From the NCBI GenBank assembly GCA_958346165.1, contig CATVQO010000015.1, positions 1 through 17,019 of the forward strand: a stretch of DNA of 17,019 bases. The letters run 5' to 3'. This DNA comes from an uncultured Collinsella sp. (GTDB lineage Bacteria > Actinomycetota > Coriobacteriia > Coriobacteriales > Coriobacteriaceae). Shown here piece by piece: positions 1-7,248 of the stretch. Every line of letters begins with the position of its first letter. Position 1 is the first letter of the stretch. A program made the position numbers and the translations under genes. The notes under the pieces are model-generated. The model made no database searches, was not told the origin of the DNA, and was given only the letters and a program-made list of their open reading frames with translations.

Positions 1-197
1 TCTACCTGCATGCGCTGGACCTGCTGGGGCTGCCCGCGAATCGCTGCTGCTGCGTCGAGGATTCGGTGCCTGGCATCACTGCCGGCAAGCGAGCCGGCCT
101 GACAGTTATTGCCAAGCGCGAGGAGCGCTTTGGCTTTAGCCAGGATGCCGCGGACAAGATTATCGACCAGCTGCCGGAGCTGCTCACGCTTTCTTAG
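1..197 (+). CDS. HAD-family hydrolase, C-terminal fragment (phosphoglucomutase/phosphatase-like)
   Basis: The gene enters from the left edge and only its last 64 codons are seen, read from base 3 to the TAG at 195-197. The fragment contains VEDSVPGITAGKRAGL, which matches the late HAD motif (V-E-D-S-x-x-G-I-x-A-G-x-x-A-G) carrying the acidic pair that holds Mg2+ in beta-phosphoglucomutase and phosphoglycolate-phosphatase-like enzymes. The tail (DKIIDQLPELL) fits the last helix of this fold. Family members are cytoplasmic phosphatases or phosphomutases acting on small phosphorylated sugars. The substrate cannot be told because the cap domain and nucleophile lie outside the window. A 150-base gap separates it from the regulator, so it probably belongs to the previous transcription unit. 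Confidence 0.85.
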   Translation, partial: YLHALDLLGLPANRCCCVEDSVPGITAGKRAGLTVIAKREERFGFSQDAADKIIDQLPELLTLS

Positions 198-219
198 GAG
201 CGCGGTAGTTGCGCGTTTT

Positions 220-244
220 TCGGGTCAGATGAGTAAATACCCGA
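220..244 (+). terminator. weak hairpin after the HAD gene, possible terminator
   Basis: A 6-bp inverted repeat (TCGGGT at 220-225, ACCCGA at 239-244) with a 13-base loop is followed by CATTTT. It lies 22 bases after the stop of the HAD gene. The stem is short and the loop long, so it is only a weak candidate. The longer hairpin at 281-317 could do the same job. Confidence 0.25.
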
Positions 245-248
245 CATT

Positions 249-277
249 TTGGTGCGGCAGCAAGCATACTTTATGCT
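249..277 (+). promoter_or_regulatory. candidate promoter of the GntR regulator with a palindrome over the -10
   Basis: TTGGTG (249-254) and TATGCT (272-277) are spaced by 17 bases and resemble a sigma-70 type -35/-10 pair. The -10 is the right arm of a perfect 6-3-6 palindrome, AGCATA-CTT-TATGCT (263-277). A palindrome over the -10 box is a usual place for an autoregulatory operator. The predicted start of transcription, near 284, falls in the left arm of the next hairpin. This is a reading of consensus similarity only. Confidence 0.4.
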
Positions 278-280
278 AAT

Positions 281-320
281 GCGGGCTTAAGGGCTTGTTG
301 AATGCCCTTAAGCCCGCTTT
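281..320 (+). promoter_or_regulatory. perfect 14-bp inverted repeat ahead of the GntR gene (terminator or operator)
   Basis: GCGGGCTTAAGGGC (281-294) and its exact reverse complement GCCCTTAAGCCCGC (304-317) enclose a 9-base loop and are followed by TTT. It ends 30 bases before the start codon of the regulator. It could terminate the upstream HAD transcript. It could also be a regulator-binding site or leader hairpin, because the best promoter candidate would start transcription inside its left arm. The T tract is only three bases, so a pure terminator role is not certain. Confidence 0.6.
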
Positions 321-347
321 AGACTTAATCGTGCTTGGAGAGGGTAT

Positions 348-1091
348 ATGCCACCGACTGAAGGGCTAACTGACGGTAAAGCAGCGATACCGCTGTACCA
401 ACAGGTTATCGATATCATTAAAAACGAAATCAACTCCGGCGCCTACAAGGCAGGCGCGCGGATACCCAACGAATTCGAATTGGCTGAGAGCTATAAAGTT
501 GGCCGCGTTACCGTGCGACGTGCTATTGAGGAGCTCGTCCAGCAGGGCTATCTAACGAAGCGACAGGGGAAAGGCACGTTCGTCAATGCCCCCAAGCTCA
601 AGCGCAAGATTCGCCAGAAGGATGACGTCCAGAGTTTTTCGGACGCATGCCGCGTTAACGGAATGGAACCGGGGGCGTGCGTCATTTCGAGAAAGATACT
701 GCCGGCAGATTCTACCGAAGCGCAGTTCTTTGGTGTTCCCGTTGGAACTGATTTGATTTGCGTTGAGCGTGTACGTACTGCCGATGGAGTCCCCGTCATG
801 CTCGAGAACAACATATACGTTTACGAGGACAACGCCTATCTATCAACGGCACCTCTATCTAACCAATCCATTTTTGAGTTCGTGCGCAACCGAACGGGCC
901 GCACGCCCGCGTTTACCGACCCGTGCACGCTCGAGATCGCGTGCGCGTCGCCCGAGGTCGCTCGGCTGTTGGCAGTTCCCGTTGGCGAACCCTTGTTTTA
1001 TATGGAAGCCTTCTTTTTCGATGAGCAACGGCGGCCGTTTATCATCGGTCGTCAGCGGATCGTTGGGTCTCGCTACGTTTTTGACATCTAG
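348..1091 (+). CDS. GntR-family regulator, HutC/UTRA type (FrlR-like by context)
   Basis: This 247-residue protein is a cytoplasmic DNA-binding regulator. Residues about 14-79 form the GntR winged helix (IPLYQQVIDIIKNEI, then the recognition helix GRVTVRRAIEELVQQG at 52-67 and the wing KRQGKGTFV at 71-79). Residues about 96-242 match the UTRA effector domain, with the repeated 'FGVPVGTDL' and 'LAVPVGEPL' strands and the 'F..xGxPxxxxN' type region around 147-155. UTRA regulators usually bind phosphorylated sugars, amino sugars or related small ligands and lose DNA binding when they do. Its position just ahead of a sugar/Amadori-type operon, on the same strand, resembles an frlR-like local repressor. 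The ATG at 348 has GGAGAGGG (337-344) just upstream, slightly close. A terminator-like hairpin follows the stop, so it is probably transcribed apart from the operon. Confidence 0.9.
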   Translation: MPPTEGLTDGKAAIPLYQQVIDIIKNEINSGAYKAGARIPNEFELAESYKVGRVTVRRAIEELVQQGYLTKRQGKGTFVNAPKLKRKIRQKDDVQSFSDACRVNGMEPGACVISRKILPADSTEAQFFGVPVGTDLICVERVRTADGVPVMLENNIYVYEDNAYLSTAPLSNQSIFEFVRNRTGRTPAFTDPCTLEIACASPEVARLLAVPVGEPLFYMEAFFFDEQRRPFIIGRQRIVGSRYVFDI

Positions 1092-1101
1092 GACATTGCG
1101 A

Positions 1102-1141
1102 ATGGAAGCGCCCGGTGGATCATCTCACCGGGCGTTTCCAT
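1102..1141 (+). terminator. strong hairpin after the GntR gene
   Basis: Arms 1102-1117 and 1126-1141 pair over 16 bases (core GCGCCCGGTG / CACCGGGCGT, one G-U pair) with an 8-base loop. It starts 11 bases after the regulator's stop codon. The three Ts of the 3' side lie inside the stem and no clear U tract follows, so termination strength is uncertain, but placement and stability fit a terminator that separates the regulator from the operon. Confidence 0.65.
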
Positions 1142-1201
1142 ACCGTTCACGGCGCGAACACAACCGTTCAACCGCGTTGCGGCAATCAGTTTGAAATTAT
1201 C

Positions 1202-1230
1202 TTGATGAAGGAAAAAGCTGCTGGTAATCT
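1202..1230 (+). promoter_or_regulatory. promoter of the catabolic operon
   Basis: TTGATG (1202-1207), a 17-base spacer and TAATCT (1225-1230) form a good sigma-70-type promoter, with a TGG just before the -10 that could serve as an extended -10. Transcription would begin near 1237, about 70 bases before the transporter start codon and directly ahead of the palindrome at 1245-1267. Confidence 0.55.
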
Positions 1231-1244
1231 ATGGGACGTCATAG

Positions 1245-1267
1245 AACGTTTGCATTGTGCAAACGTT
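1245..1267 (+). promoter_or_regulatory. candidate operator: 23-bp perfect palindrome
   Basis: AACGTTTGCA (1245-1254), the centre TTG, and TGCAAACGTT (1258-1267) form a perfect 10-3-10 inverted repeat. It begins about 8 bases after the predicted start of transcription, where a bound repressor would block initiation or early elongation. The adjacent GntR/UTRA regulator is the natural candidate to bind it. The AT-rich core and lack of a U tract argue against a terminator. I did not see a second copy in the window. Confidence 0.6.
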
Positions 1268-1309
1268 GAAGCGAGATGCGATGCAGTCTCGAGTTCTTTG
1301 GAGGTATCT

Positions 1310-2773
1310 ATGTCAGATACGAAGGCGAAGAAGACAAACAGACGTTTTAAGTTCAAATTACCGCATGTCTATACGATCATGTTCTTGCTGATCGTTGTCT
1401 TTGCGGTCCTGACTTGGATCGTTCCCTCTGGTCAGTATCAGCGCAAGACGATTTCGACAGCGGCGGGCGAGCGTGAAGTCGCCGTTGCTGGAACCTATGA
1501 ACAGGTCGATAAGAACTACACCGATTCCGAGACCGGCGAGACCATCAATCTGGGCCAGGATATCTTCGCGGTTCTGCAAGCGCCCACCAAGGGTATCCAA
1601 GAGGCTGCCGACGTCGTTGCGTTCGTCTTATTGATTGGCGGATCGTTCGCAATCATCACCAAGACCAACGCTTTGAATGCCGGCATGAGCCGTGTGATTA
1701 AAAAGCTTAAGAACAAGGACATCCTCATCATCCCCATCACGATGACATTGCTGTCCATTTGCGGCACTACGTTTGGTATGTCTGAGGAAGCCCTGCCGTT
1801 CTATGCCATCTTCATTCCCATCATGATGGGTATCGGTTATGACTCGATGACGGCATTTATCATCTGCTTCCTTGGTCCTAACCTGGGATATTGTGCTTCG
1901 ACCATCGACCCGTTTAATGTTTTGATCGCCCAAGGCATCATTGGCATCGAGGGTAATCCGCAACTGTGGCTGCGCGCCGTTTCTTGGGTCATCTTCACTG
2001 CCGTCGGTATCGCATGGGCCATGCGCTACGCCATGCGCGTCAAGAAAAACCCCGAGTCGTCCATTGTGTACGAGGACGATAAGCTCAAGCGTATTGAGTT
2101 TTCCGTGACCGATGCCTCCATCGAGGAAGAGTTCACTATCCGTCAGAAGCTCGTGCTTATCGATTTTGCTTGCGGTATGGGCATTATCGTCTGGGGCCTT
2201 GTTACCCAGGGCTGGTACATGAATGAGATTTCCGCCGTGTTCCTTGGCATGGGCTTGCTTGCCGGTATCCTGGGCGGTCTTGACCAGCAGACGATCGCAG
2301 AGGAGTTCGTTAAGGGTCTCGCCGACTTTGCGTACGCTGCCATCGTTATCGGTATCGCTCGCGGTATTCTGGTCATCGCCGAGGGCGGCATGATCATCGA
2401 CACCATCCTCCAGGCGCTCGCTACCGCGCTCGCCGGTGCACCCGCCGCCGTCTACACCACGTTTATGTATATCGTCCTTGGCCTGCTCTCTTTGCTGGTT
2501 CCCTCGAGTTCTGGCCTGGCGGCGCTCACCATGCCCGTTATGGGCCCCCTGACCGAGCTCATGGGCCTCAATCCCGAGGCGGCCGTCACCGCGCTCCAGT
2601 TTGCCAACCAGACCATCAACACCATCAGCCCCGTAGCGGGCATGACGGTCGCCGGTCTTGCCGTGGCTAGGATTTCGTTTGGCCAATGGTGGAAGACCAT
2701 TTGGAAGTTCTTCATTTTCATGGTCGTCTTTGGCGTGATTGTAACGGCAATCTCTGGCATGCTTCCGGTGTAG
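1310..2773 (+). CDS. YfcC-family (DcuC/CitT-like superfamily) membrane transporter
   Basis: This 487-residue integral membrane protein is likely the uptake system of the operon. A basic cytoplasmic N-terminus precedes the first membrane helix (about 20-38). A polar segment (about 40-95), probably outside the cell, is followed by many hydrophobic helices (about 101-119, 138-176, 181-210, 220-240, 279-297, 305-323, 340-357, 385-398 and 462-485), with an acidic cytoplasmic loop at 246-276. The segment PSSSGLAALTMPVMGPLTEL (398-417) and the following 'QFANQTINTISPVAG' match the conserved discontinuous helix region of YfcC/DcuC-like carriers, which take up amino acids, peptides or organic acids. 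The start at 1310 is chosen because GGAGG (1300-1304) precedes it by 5 bases; an earlier in-frame start at 1115 would lie inside the terminator hairpin. Substrate is unknown; context suggests a glycated amino acid or peptide. Confidence 0.85.
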   Translation: MSDTKAKKTNRRFKFKLPHVYTIMFLLIVVFAVLTWIVPSGQYQRKTISTAAGEREVAVAGTYEQVDKNYTDSETGETINLGQDIFAVLQAPTKGIQEAADVVAFVLLIGGSFAIITKTNALNAGMSRVIKKLKNKDILIIPITMTLLSICGTTFGMSEEALPFYAIFIPIMMGIGYDSMTAFIICFLGPNLGYCASTIDPFNVLIAQGIIGIEGNPQLWLRAVSWVIFTAVGIAWAMRYAMRVKKNPESSIVYEDDKLKRIEFSVTDASIEEEFTIRQKLVLIDFACGMGIIVWGLVTQGWYMNEISAVFLGMGLLAGILGGLDQQTIAEEFVKGLADFAYAAIVIGIARGILVIAEGGMIIDTILQALATALAGAPAAVYTTFMYIVLGLLSLLVPSSSGLAALTMPVMGPLTELMGLNPEAAVTALQFANQTINTISPVAGMTVAGLAVARISFGQWWKTIWKFFIFMVVFGVIVTAISGMLPV

Positions 2774-2782
2774 GTGGTTGTG

Positions 2783-4366
2783 ATGTCTGATCGTTTGACG
2801 GTCCTGACGTCTAAGAGCGTCTTTACCGGTACGGGGGACCTGCCGTTTGAAGGTTTCGTAGCGGTCCGTGGCAATCGAATTGAGGCTGTCGGCGCCAAGT
2901 GTGAGGTAGCTTCGTATTTGACCCAGGCGGACGAGGTAGTTGACCTGGGCGACCGCACTGTCATGCCTGGCCTGATCGATGTGCATACCTTCTATACAGG
3001 TTGGGCGCTGCGGACGTTGGGTTCTGATCTGTTCGGCATCGCTGATGCCAAAGAGGCTGTGTCGCTCTTGCGTGCGTGGAAAGAAGATCATCCGGATTGC
3101 GCGGCGGTTTTTGGCCACAACCTACCCGAAACGTTGGCATCGGATGCCGAGAACGCAAATACGGCAGCTGTGTTTGACGATTGTTTTGGCGATATCCCTG
3201 TCGTCTGCTTTACACCGGGAGCGGAGACCTGCGTTCTCAATGCTGCCGCCAGTGCGCGATACGGCTTTACGCCCCAGGCGTGCTATGCCGAGAAGATCTG
3301 GCGCATGATGAGCGATTTCCTCGCGCTGCCCGAGGTGCGTGCCGGGTATTCGGACTACATGAGCATGCTTAACGAGCGCGGCGTTACCGCCATCAAGGAA
3401 ATGGCGTTTGATGACTACTACGGCTTTGCCGACGAAATGGCTCGCCGTGAGGAATCTGGTGAGCTGACGGTTCGCGTCTCTATGATGTCGCAGCCGGTGG
3501 GCGCCGGTGCAAATCTGGCATATGCCCGCGAGGCGCGAGAGCGCTTCCGGGGACCGTTCGTTCGTTTTTCTGGCTTCAACCGTATGACCGATCGCGGCGT
3601 ATGGGTGGGGCTTGCCGAGATGATAGACCCCTATGAGGACTCGGCCGATGCGGGCGCTGCCGGCAAGACGGTCGTCGAGGAGCCAGAGTGGGATCTGATT
3701 GAGAACGAGCTGCGTGCAATTGATGCTGACGGCTTCCGATATTCCCTGCATTGCCAGGGCGATGGCGCCGTTCGTCGCACCGTGGCGCTCTATGCCTCGC
3801 TGCCTCGAGACGAGCATGGACGGATGCTTCGCCGCCATGCGATTACCGATCTCGAGAACTCTGACCCGACCGATCTTGTCGAGTTTGGCAAGTTAGGTGG
3901 AATTTGCGAGGTCTATCCGCAGATTCTAACGCTGGACCGGCGCGAGGATTGCCTGTCGATGATGCGTCGACAAATTGGTGAGACGCGACTTTTGCACAGC
4001 TGGAATCGCCGCGGCATGGAAGATTCCGGATGCACAGTGTGCTGCGGCACGGATTTGCCGCTGCTGATTCCGAGCCTGGGCGAGTCTATCTACAGCGCGT
4101 GCGGCGGATTCTTCGCCGACGGACTGCCCGTGAATGAGGTCAACACGCTGACGCTTGTCGAGCTCTTGCGCGCTTGGACTGCCGGGGGCGCGTACGATCT
4201 GATGCGCGAAGACGAGCTGGGTACGCTCGAGGTCGGCAAGCTTGCCGATATCTGCGTGCTCGATCGGGATGTGTTTGACCTCGATTATCAAGACGCACGC
4301 GATCTTGTGGTTGATATGACGATGTCGGACGGACAAATCGTGTTCGATCGAAATAAGGAGGCATAA
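2783..4366 (+). CDS. YtcJ-like amidohydrolase (Amidohydrolase_3), altered metal site
   Basis: The 527-residue protein has the composite shape of amidohydrolases: an N-terminal beta part (1-60), a TIM barrel opening at MPGLIDVH (61-68), and a C-terminal beta part ending in 'LGTLEVGKLADICVLDRD'. Matches to the YtcJ group are LHCQGDGAV (H323), RRHAITD (H352) and GTDLP (D424). The usual HxH after strand 1 reads H68-T-F70, so the second His is missing. The usual Lys of the K-x-x-x-D-G segment appears as VRFSGFN (R261). It may bind one metal or be catalytically changed. Family members cleave amides, formamides or N-acyl groups, so removal of an acyl or peptide group from an imported conjugate is possible. 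ATG 2783 is preferred over the GTG at 2774, as AGGTGG (2772-2777) sits 5 bases before it. It follows the transporter by 9 bases. Confidence 0.8.
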   Translation: MSDRLTVLTSKSVFTGTGDLPFEGFVAVRGNRIEAVGAKCEVASYLTQADEVVDLGDRTVMPGLIDVHTFYTGWALRTLGSDLFGIADAKEAVSLLRAWKEDHPDCAAVFGHNLPETLASDAENANTAAVFDDCFGDIPVVCFTPGAETCVLNAAASARYGFTPQACYAEKIWRMMSDFLALPEVRAGYSDYMSMLNERGVTAIKEMAFDDYYGFADEMARREESGELTVRVSMMSQPVGAGANLAYAREARERFRGPFVRFSGFNRMTDRGVWVGLAEMIDPYEDSADAGAAGKTVVEEPEWDLIENELRAIDADGFRYSLHCQGDGAVRRTVALYASLPRDEHGRMLRRHAITDLENSDPTDLVEFGKLGGICEVYPQILTLDRREDCLSMMRRQIGETRLLHSWNRRGMEDSGCTVCCGTDLPLLIPSLGESIYSACGGFFADGLPVNEVNTLTLVELLRAWTAGGAYDLMREDELGTLEVGKLADICVLDRDVFDLDYQDARDLVVDMTMSDGQIVFDRNKEA

Positions 4367-4367
4367 G

Positions 4368-5219
4368 ATGTCTGAATCCAAACCGACGCTGCGCCGCGAG
4401 CAGATTGCGGGCATGAATATCCACTACATCATGTGGTCGCTCGATTACTTCCTTGATGTGCAGCAGCGTTTGGGCTTTGAGTCCATTGAGCTGTGGTGCG
4501 CAGAGCCGCATGTGACGCTCGACCACACGGGCTACTTTGAGGCTGAGGTCCTGGCGAAAAAGGCTGCAGACCGTGGGCTTAGGTATCGTACTCTGTGCCC
4601 CGAGAACGTTGTCTATCCTTGGCAGTACTGCGCACGCAAACCGCTGCATGAACAGCGCAGCCTGGCGTACTTTAAGCACGGCATTGAGCTCGCCGAGGTA
4701 CTTGGGTGCGACCGTATGTCCGTCAACTCGGGCTGGGGCGACTGGGACGAGGACCGCGAGGAAGCCTGGAAGCGCAGCCGCGAGCACTTGTCCATTCTGG
4801 CGGAGTATGCCGGCGAGCACGGTCTGGTGCTTACGATGGAAAGCCTGCGTCCCGAGGAGAGCAACCTTGTGACGACGGTTTCCGATGCGAAGCGCATGAT
4901 TGACGAGGTCGCGAGCCCGTACTTACAGCCCATGGTTGATACAACCGCGATGGGCGTTGCTGGCGAGACGCTCGAGGACTGGTTTGCCACCTTTGGTGAT
5001 GGGGCAATTCACGAGATGCACTTTATCGACGGTGACCCGTATGGCCATCTGGTGTGGGGCGATGGCAAGCACGATATGGACGCCTTCGTTGCCACACTCA
5101 ACGCCCATGGTTTCGACGGCATGCTGGGCCAGGAGATCACGGACGGTCGTTACTACGATGATCCGGCGGCGGCAGATGCCAAGAACATGGCCGCATTCGA
5201 GAAATATCTGATTGACTAA
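4368..5219 (+). CDS. frlC: FrlC-like sugar (phosphate) epimerase, xylose-isomerase-like TIM barrel
   Basis: This 283-residue protein belongs to the AP-endonuclease-2/xylose-isomerase-like barrel family. Segments line up with my recollection of E. coli FrlC: FESIELWCAEPH (37-48), TMESLRPEESNLV (156-168), PMVDTTAM (188-195) and MHFIDGDPYGHLVWGDGKHD (217-236). The expected divalent-metal ligands are E158, D191, H218 and E256. FrlC interconverts fructoselysine and psicoselysine (C3 epimers) so that the latter can enter the Frl pathway; related proteins epimerise other keto sugars. The ATG follows the amidohydrolase stop by one base and has AAGGAGG (4355-4361) within the preceding gene, so translation is coupled. 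The exact substrate is inferred from the neighbours frlB and frlD. Confidence 0.8.
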   Translation: MSESKPTLRREQIAGMNIHYIMWSLDYFLDVQQRLGFESIELWCAEPHVTLDHTGYFEAEVLAKKAADRGLRYRTLCPENVVYPWQYCARKPLHEQRSLAYFKHGIELAEVLGCDRMSVNSGWGDWDEDREEAWKRSREHLSILAEYAGEHGLVLTMESLRPEESNLVTTVSDAKRMIDEVASPYLQPMVDTTAMGVAGETLEDWFATFGDGAIHEMHFIDGDPYGHLVWGDGKHDMDAFVATLNAHGFDGMLGQEITDGRYYDDPAAADAKNMAAFEKYLID

Positions 5220-5280
5220 AACAACTATCGGCCACGCAACCAACGTCATTGATTGCGGCCAAACAAGAAAGGAACTGGAT

Positions 5281-6249
5281 ATGAACGCACACGATCTGAT
5301 CAAAGAGGCAATTGCCGAGAAGGGCAAGTTCGACAGCGTCTACTGGATTGCTTGCGGTGGCTCCATGATCGATTTGATCCCGGCTCATGAGCTTCTGCAG
5401 CGCGAGGCAACCACCTTCACTTCGTATATCTATACGGCTCGCGAGTTCGATATCATGCGTCCGCGTCGTCTGGGCGAGAAGTCCCTGGTCATCGCTTGTA
5501 GCCACAGTGGCAACACCCCCGAGGTCGTCGAGGGCTGCGAGATTGCCCTTGCTGCCGGCGCTACGGTGATCGCCCAGACCGACAACGCTGGATCCAAGAT
5601 CGACTCCGGCAAGTGGACCACGTGGGTCTACCCGTGGGGCGAAGGCGTGCCGCAGGCCGAGGTCCCCGCTGGCATTTCGCTGTCGCTTGCGGCCGAGCTG
5701 CTCGATCAGCAGGAGGGCTACGCCGATCTTGCCGATATGTATGCCGGTATCGCCGAGATGGATAAGATTCTTCCCCCGGCACGCGAGAAGGTAAATGCCG
5801 AGCTGGGCGATCGTTTTGCCAAGCTTTGCCAGGAGCACGAGTTCTTCTACATTCTGGGCAGCGGTCCCAACTTTAGCCAGACCTACGGTTTCGCTATCTG
5901 CTCTCTTATGGAGATGCAGTGGCAGCACTGCAGCTACATCCACTCTGCCGAGTACTTCCATGGCCCCTTCGAGGCTACTCAGGATGGCGTTTTTTACTTC
6001 CTGCAGATGGGCTCCAGCGAGTGCCGTGCCATGGACGAGCGCGCCCTGGCGTTCCTTAAGACGCATACCGATACGCTGATGGTGCTCGATGCCAAGGAGT
6101 ACGGTATGGAAGCCGTGCCGGCGAGCGTCCGTGCCTATCTGGACCCGGTGCTGTTCTACGCCATGAACTGCGAGCTGCGTGCTGCACGCGGCAAGGTGTT
6201 TGATCACGATCCCGATTTCCGTCGCTATATGGGTGTTGTCGAGTACTAG
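5281..6249 (+). CDS. frlB: FrlB-like SIS-domain deglycase (fructoselysine-6-phosphate type)
   Basis: A 322-residue protein with two sugar-isomerase (SIS) domains. The first carries the phosphosugar loop SHSGNT (74-79); the second starts with ILGSGPN (191-197) and contains the active-site segment HSAEYFHGP (221-229; E224 and H227), corresponding to ESGEFRHGP of E. coli FrlB/GlmS. The C-terminus HDPDFRRYMGVVEY also aligns with the FrlB tail. FrlB splits fructoselysine 6-phosphate into glucose 6-phosphate and lysine in the cytoplasm; relatives (FraB, GfrF) do the same for glycated aspartate/asparagine or glucoselysine. The amine carried by this enzyme's substrate cannot be read from the sequence. 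ATG 5281 is chosen for AAAGGA (5268-5273); the TTG at 5212 would overlap the previous gene. The 61-base gap contains only imperfect inverted repeats. Confidence 0.87.
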   Translation: MNAHDLIKEAIAEKGKFDSVYWIACGGSMIDLIPAHELLQREATTFTSYIYTAREFDIMRPRRLGEKSLVIACSHSGNTPEVVEGCEIALAAGATVIAQTDNAGSKIDSGKWTTWVYPWGEGVPQAEVPAGISLSLAAELLDQQEGYADLADMYAGIAEMDKILPPAREKVNAELGDRFAKLCQEHEFFYILGSGPNFSQTYGFAICSLMEMQWQHCSYIHSAEYFHGPFEATQDGVFYFLQMGSSECRAMDERALAFLKTHTDTLMVLDAKEYGMEAVPASVRAYLDPVLFYAMNCELRAARGKVFDHDPDFRRYMGVVEY

Positions 6250-6263
6250 AAGGGGCAAAGGCC

Positions 6264-7127
6264 ATGGCATTTAACGTTAACGCGCTCGGATTTGGCGACA
6301 ACGTCGTCGATCGCTACGAGCATATCCACACCATGTATCCTGGCGGCAACGCGGTTAACTTCGCCGTTTATGCCAAGAAATGCGGTGCCGCACGTTCTGC
6401 ATACATGGGCATTTTTGGCAATGACGCCGCTGCCGAGCATGTCATTGCAAGCCTCGAGGATGAGGGTATCGAGCTTGACAAGTGCGAGCAGATGATTGGC
6501 GAGAACGGAGCGGCTCGCGTGACCGTCGTTGACGGTGACCGTGTCTTCCTCGGCTCCAACGAGGGCGGTATCCGTGGCGATGCGCGCTATGTCCTCGATC
6601 GCTTTGACCTTTCGTACATGAAGCAGTTCGATGTGGTTCATTCGGGAAACTATTGCTTTACCGAGCGCGAGCTGCCCAAGTTGAAGGCTGCGGGCGTCAC
6701 GGTCTCTTTTGACTTTTCAGACGACTCTACCGACGAGTACTACGAGCAGATTGCGCCCTACGTCGATTTCGCTTTCTTTAGTGCGGCGGATGCTGCGAGT
6801 GAGGACGAGATTCGCGAGCGTCTGGCATGGGTGAAGGGCCTGGGTCCGCGTTTTGTGTCGGCTACGGCGGGCGCCGAGGGCTGCATTGCTTACGACGGCG
6901 AGCGTTATTTCCGCCAGCTGGCTAAACCGGTAACGGACATGAAGGACACCATGGGGGCGGGCGACTCGTTCCTCACCTCGTTTTTGATGTGCTATCTCGA
7001 TTCCGCCAAGCGCGGTGAGGATGGCGCCGAGGCCATCGAGCGCGCGCTCGACTTTGCTGCCGGGTTTGCCTCGACCGTGTGCGGCATGGAAGGTTCTTGG
7101 GGCCACGGAGCGCCAATCGTCGAATAG
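6264..7127 (+). CDS. frlD: FrlD-like PfkB sugar kinase (fructoselysine 6-kinase type)
   Basis: This 287-residue ribokinase/PfkB-fold enzyme would phosphorylate the Amadori sugar at C6 with ATP, making the FrlB substrate. The N-terminus GFGDNVVDRY (9-18) and PGGNAVNFAVYAKKCGA (26-42) match E. coli FrlD closely (GDNCVDIY, SGGNAVNVAVY), and the PfkB signature DTMGAGDSF (228-236) holds the catalytic base D234 and the anion hole. The protein ends slightly longer than E. coli FrlD (about 261 residues). It starts 14 bases after frlB, with AAGGGG (6250-6255) as ribosome binding site. The next gene is another PfkB kinase, but a terminator-like hairpin lies between them. Confidence 0.87.
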   Translation: MAFNVNALGFGDNVVDRYEHIHTMYPGGNAVNFAVYAKKCGAARSAYMGIFGNDAAAEHVIASLEDEGIELDKCEQMIGENGAARVTVVDGDRVFLGSNEGGIRGDARYVLDRFDLSYMKQFDVVHSGNYCFTERELPKLKAAGVTVSFDFSDDSTDEYYEQIAPYVDFAFFSAADAASEDEIRERLAWVKGLGPRFVSATAGAEGCIAYDGERYFRQLAKPVTDMKDTMGAGDSFLTSFLMCYLDSAKRGEDGAEAIERALDFAAGFASTVCGMEGSWGHGAPIVE

Positions 7128-7197
7128 CTTAAGAAAGCGTACGGCGGTCTGGCTATGAGGCCTTGGACAGCCGATGCAAAACAATAAGCGAAACGCG

Positions 7198-7231
7198 AAA
7201 AGGGGGCTCGCCATGTGGCGGGTCCCCTTTT
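7198..7231 (+). terminator. internal terminator/attenuator between the two PfkB kinases
   Basis: Arms 7198-7212 and 7217-7231 pair over 15 bases (AAAAGGGGGCTCGCC with GGCGGGTCCCCTTTT, two G-U pairs) around a 4-base loop ATGT. The 3' arm ends in TTTT, giving a classic intrinsic terminator that works in the plus direction. It lies inside the only sizeable gap of the operon (7128-7248) and 7 bases ahead of the ribosome binding site of the next gene, so partial read-through would lower expression of the downstream five genes. Confidence 0.75.
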
Positions 7232-7248
7232 GAACATTGGAGAAGACC

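Noticed and set aside
1628..3118. A 496-residue open frame on the minus strand across the transporter and amidohydrolase
   Set aside because: It is antisense to two well-supported genes, its product is rich in His, Asp, Arg and Gly without any domain, and the plus-strand proteins explain the codon pattern. It is a by-product of high-GC third positions.
5220..5280. Inverted repeat GGCCACGCAA/TTGCGGCC before frlB as an operator or terminator
   Set aside because: The arms differ by two bases and no U tract follows, and the gap lies inside the operon. The signal is too weak to list.
5137..6270. A 377-residue minus-strand frame over frlB
   Set aside because: Same reasoning: it mirrors the frlB reading frame, has no recognisable motif and no good ribosome binding site.
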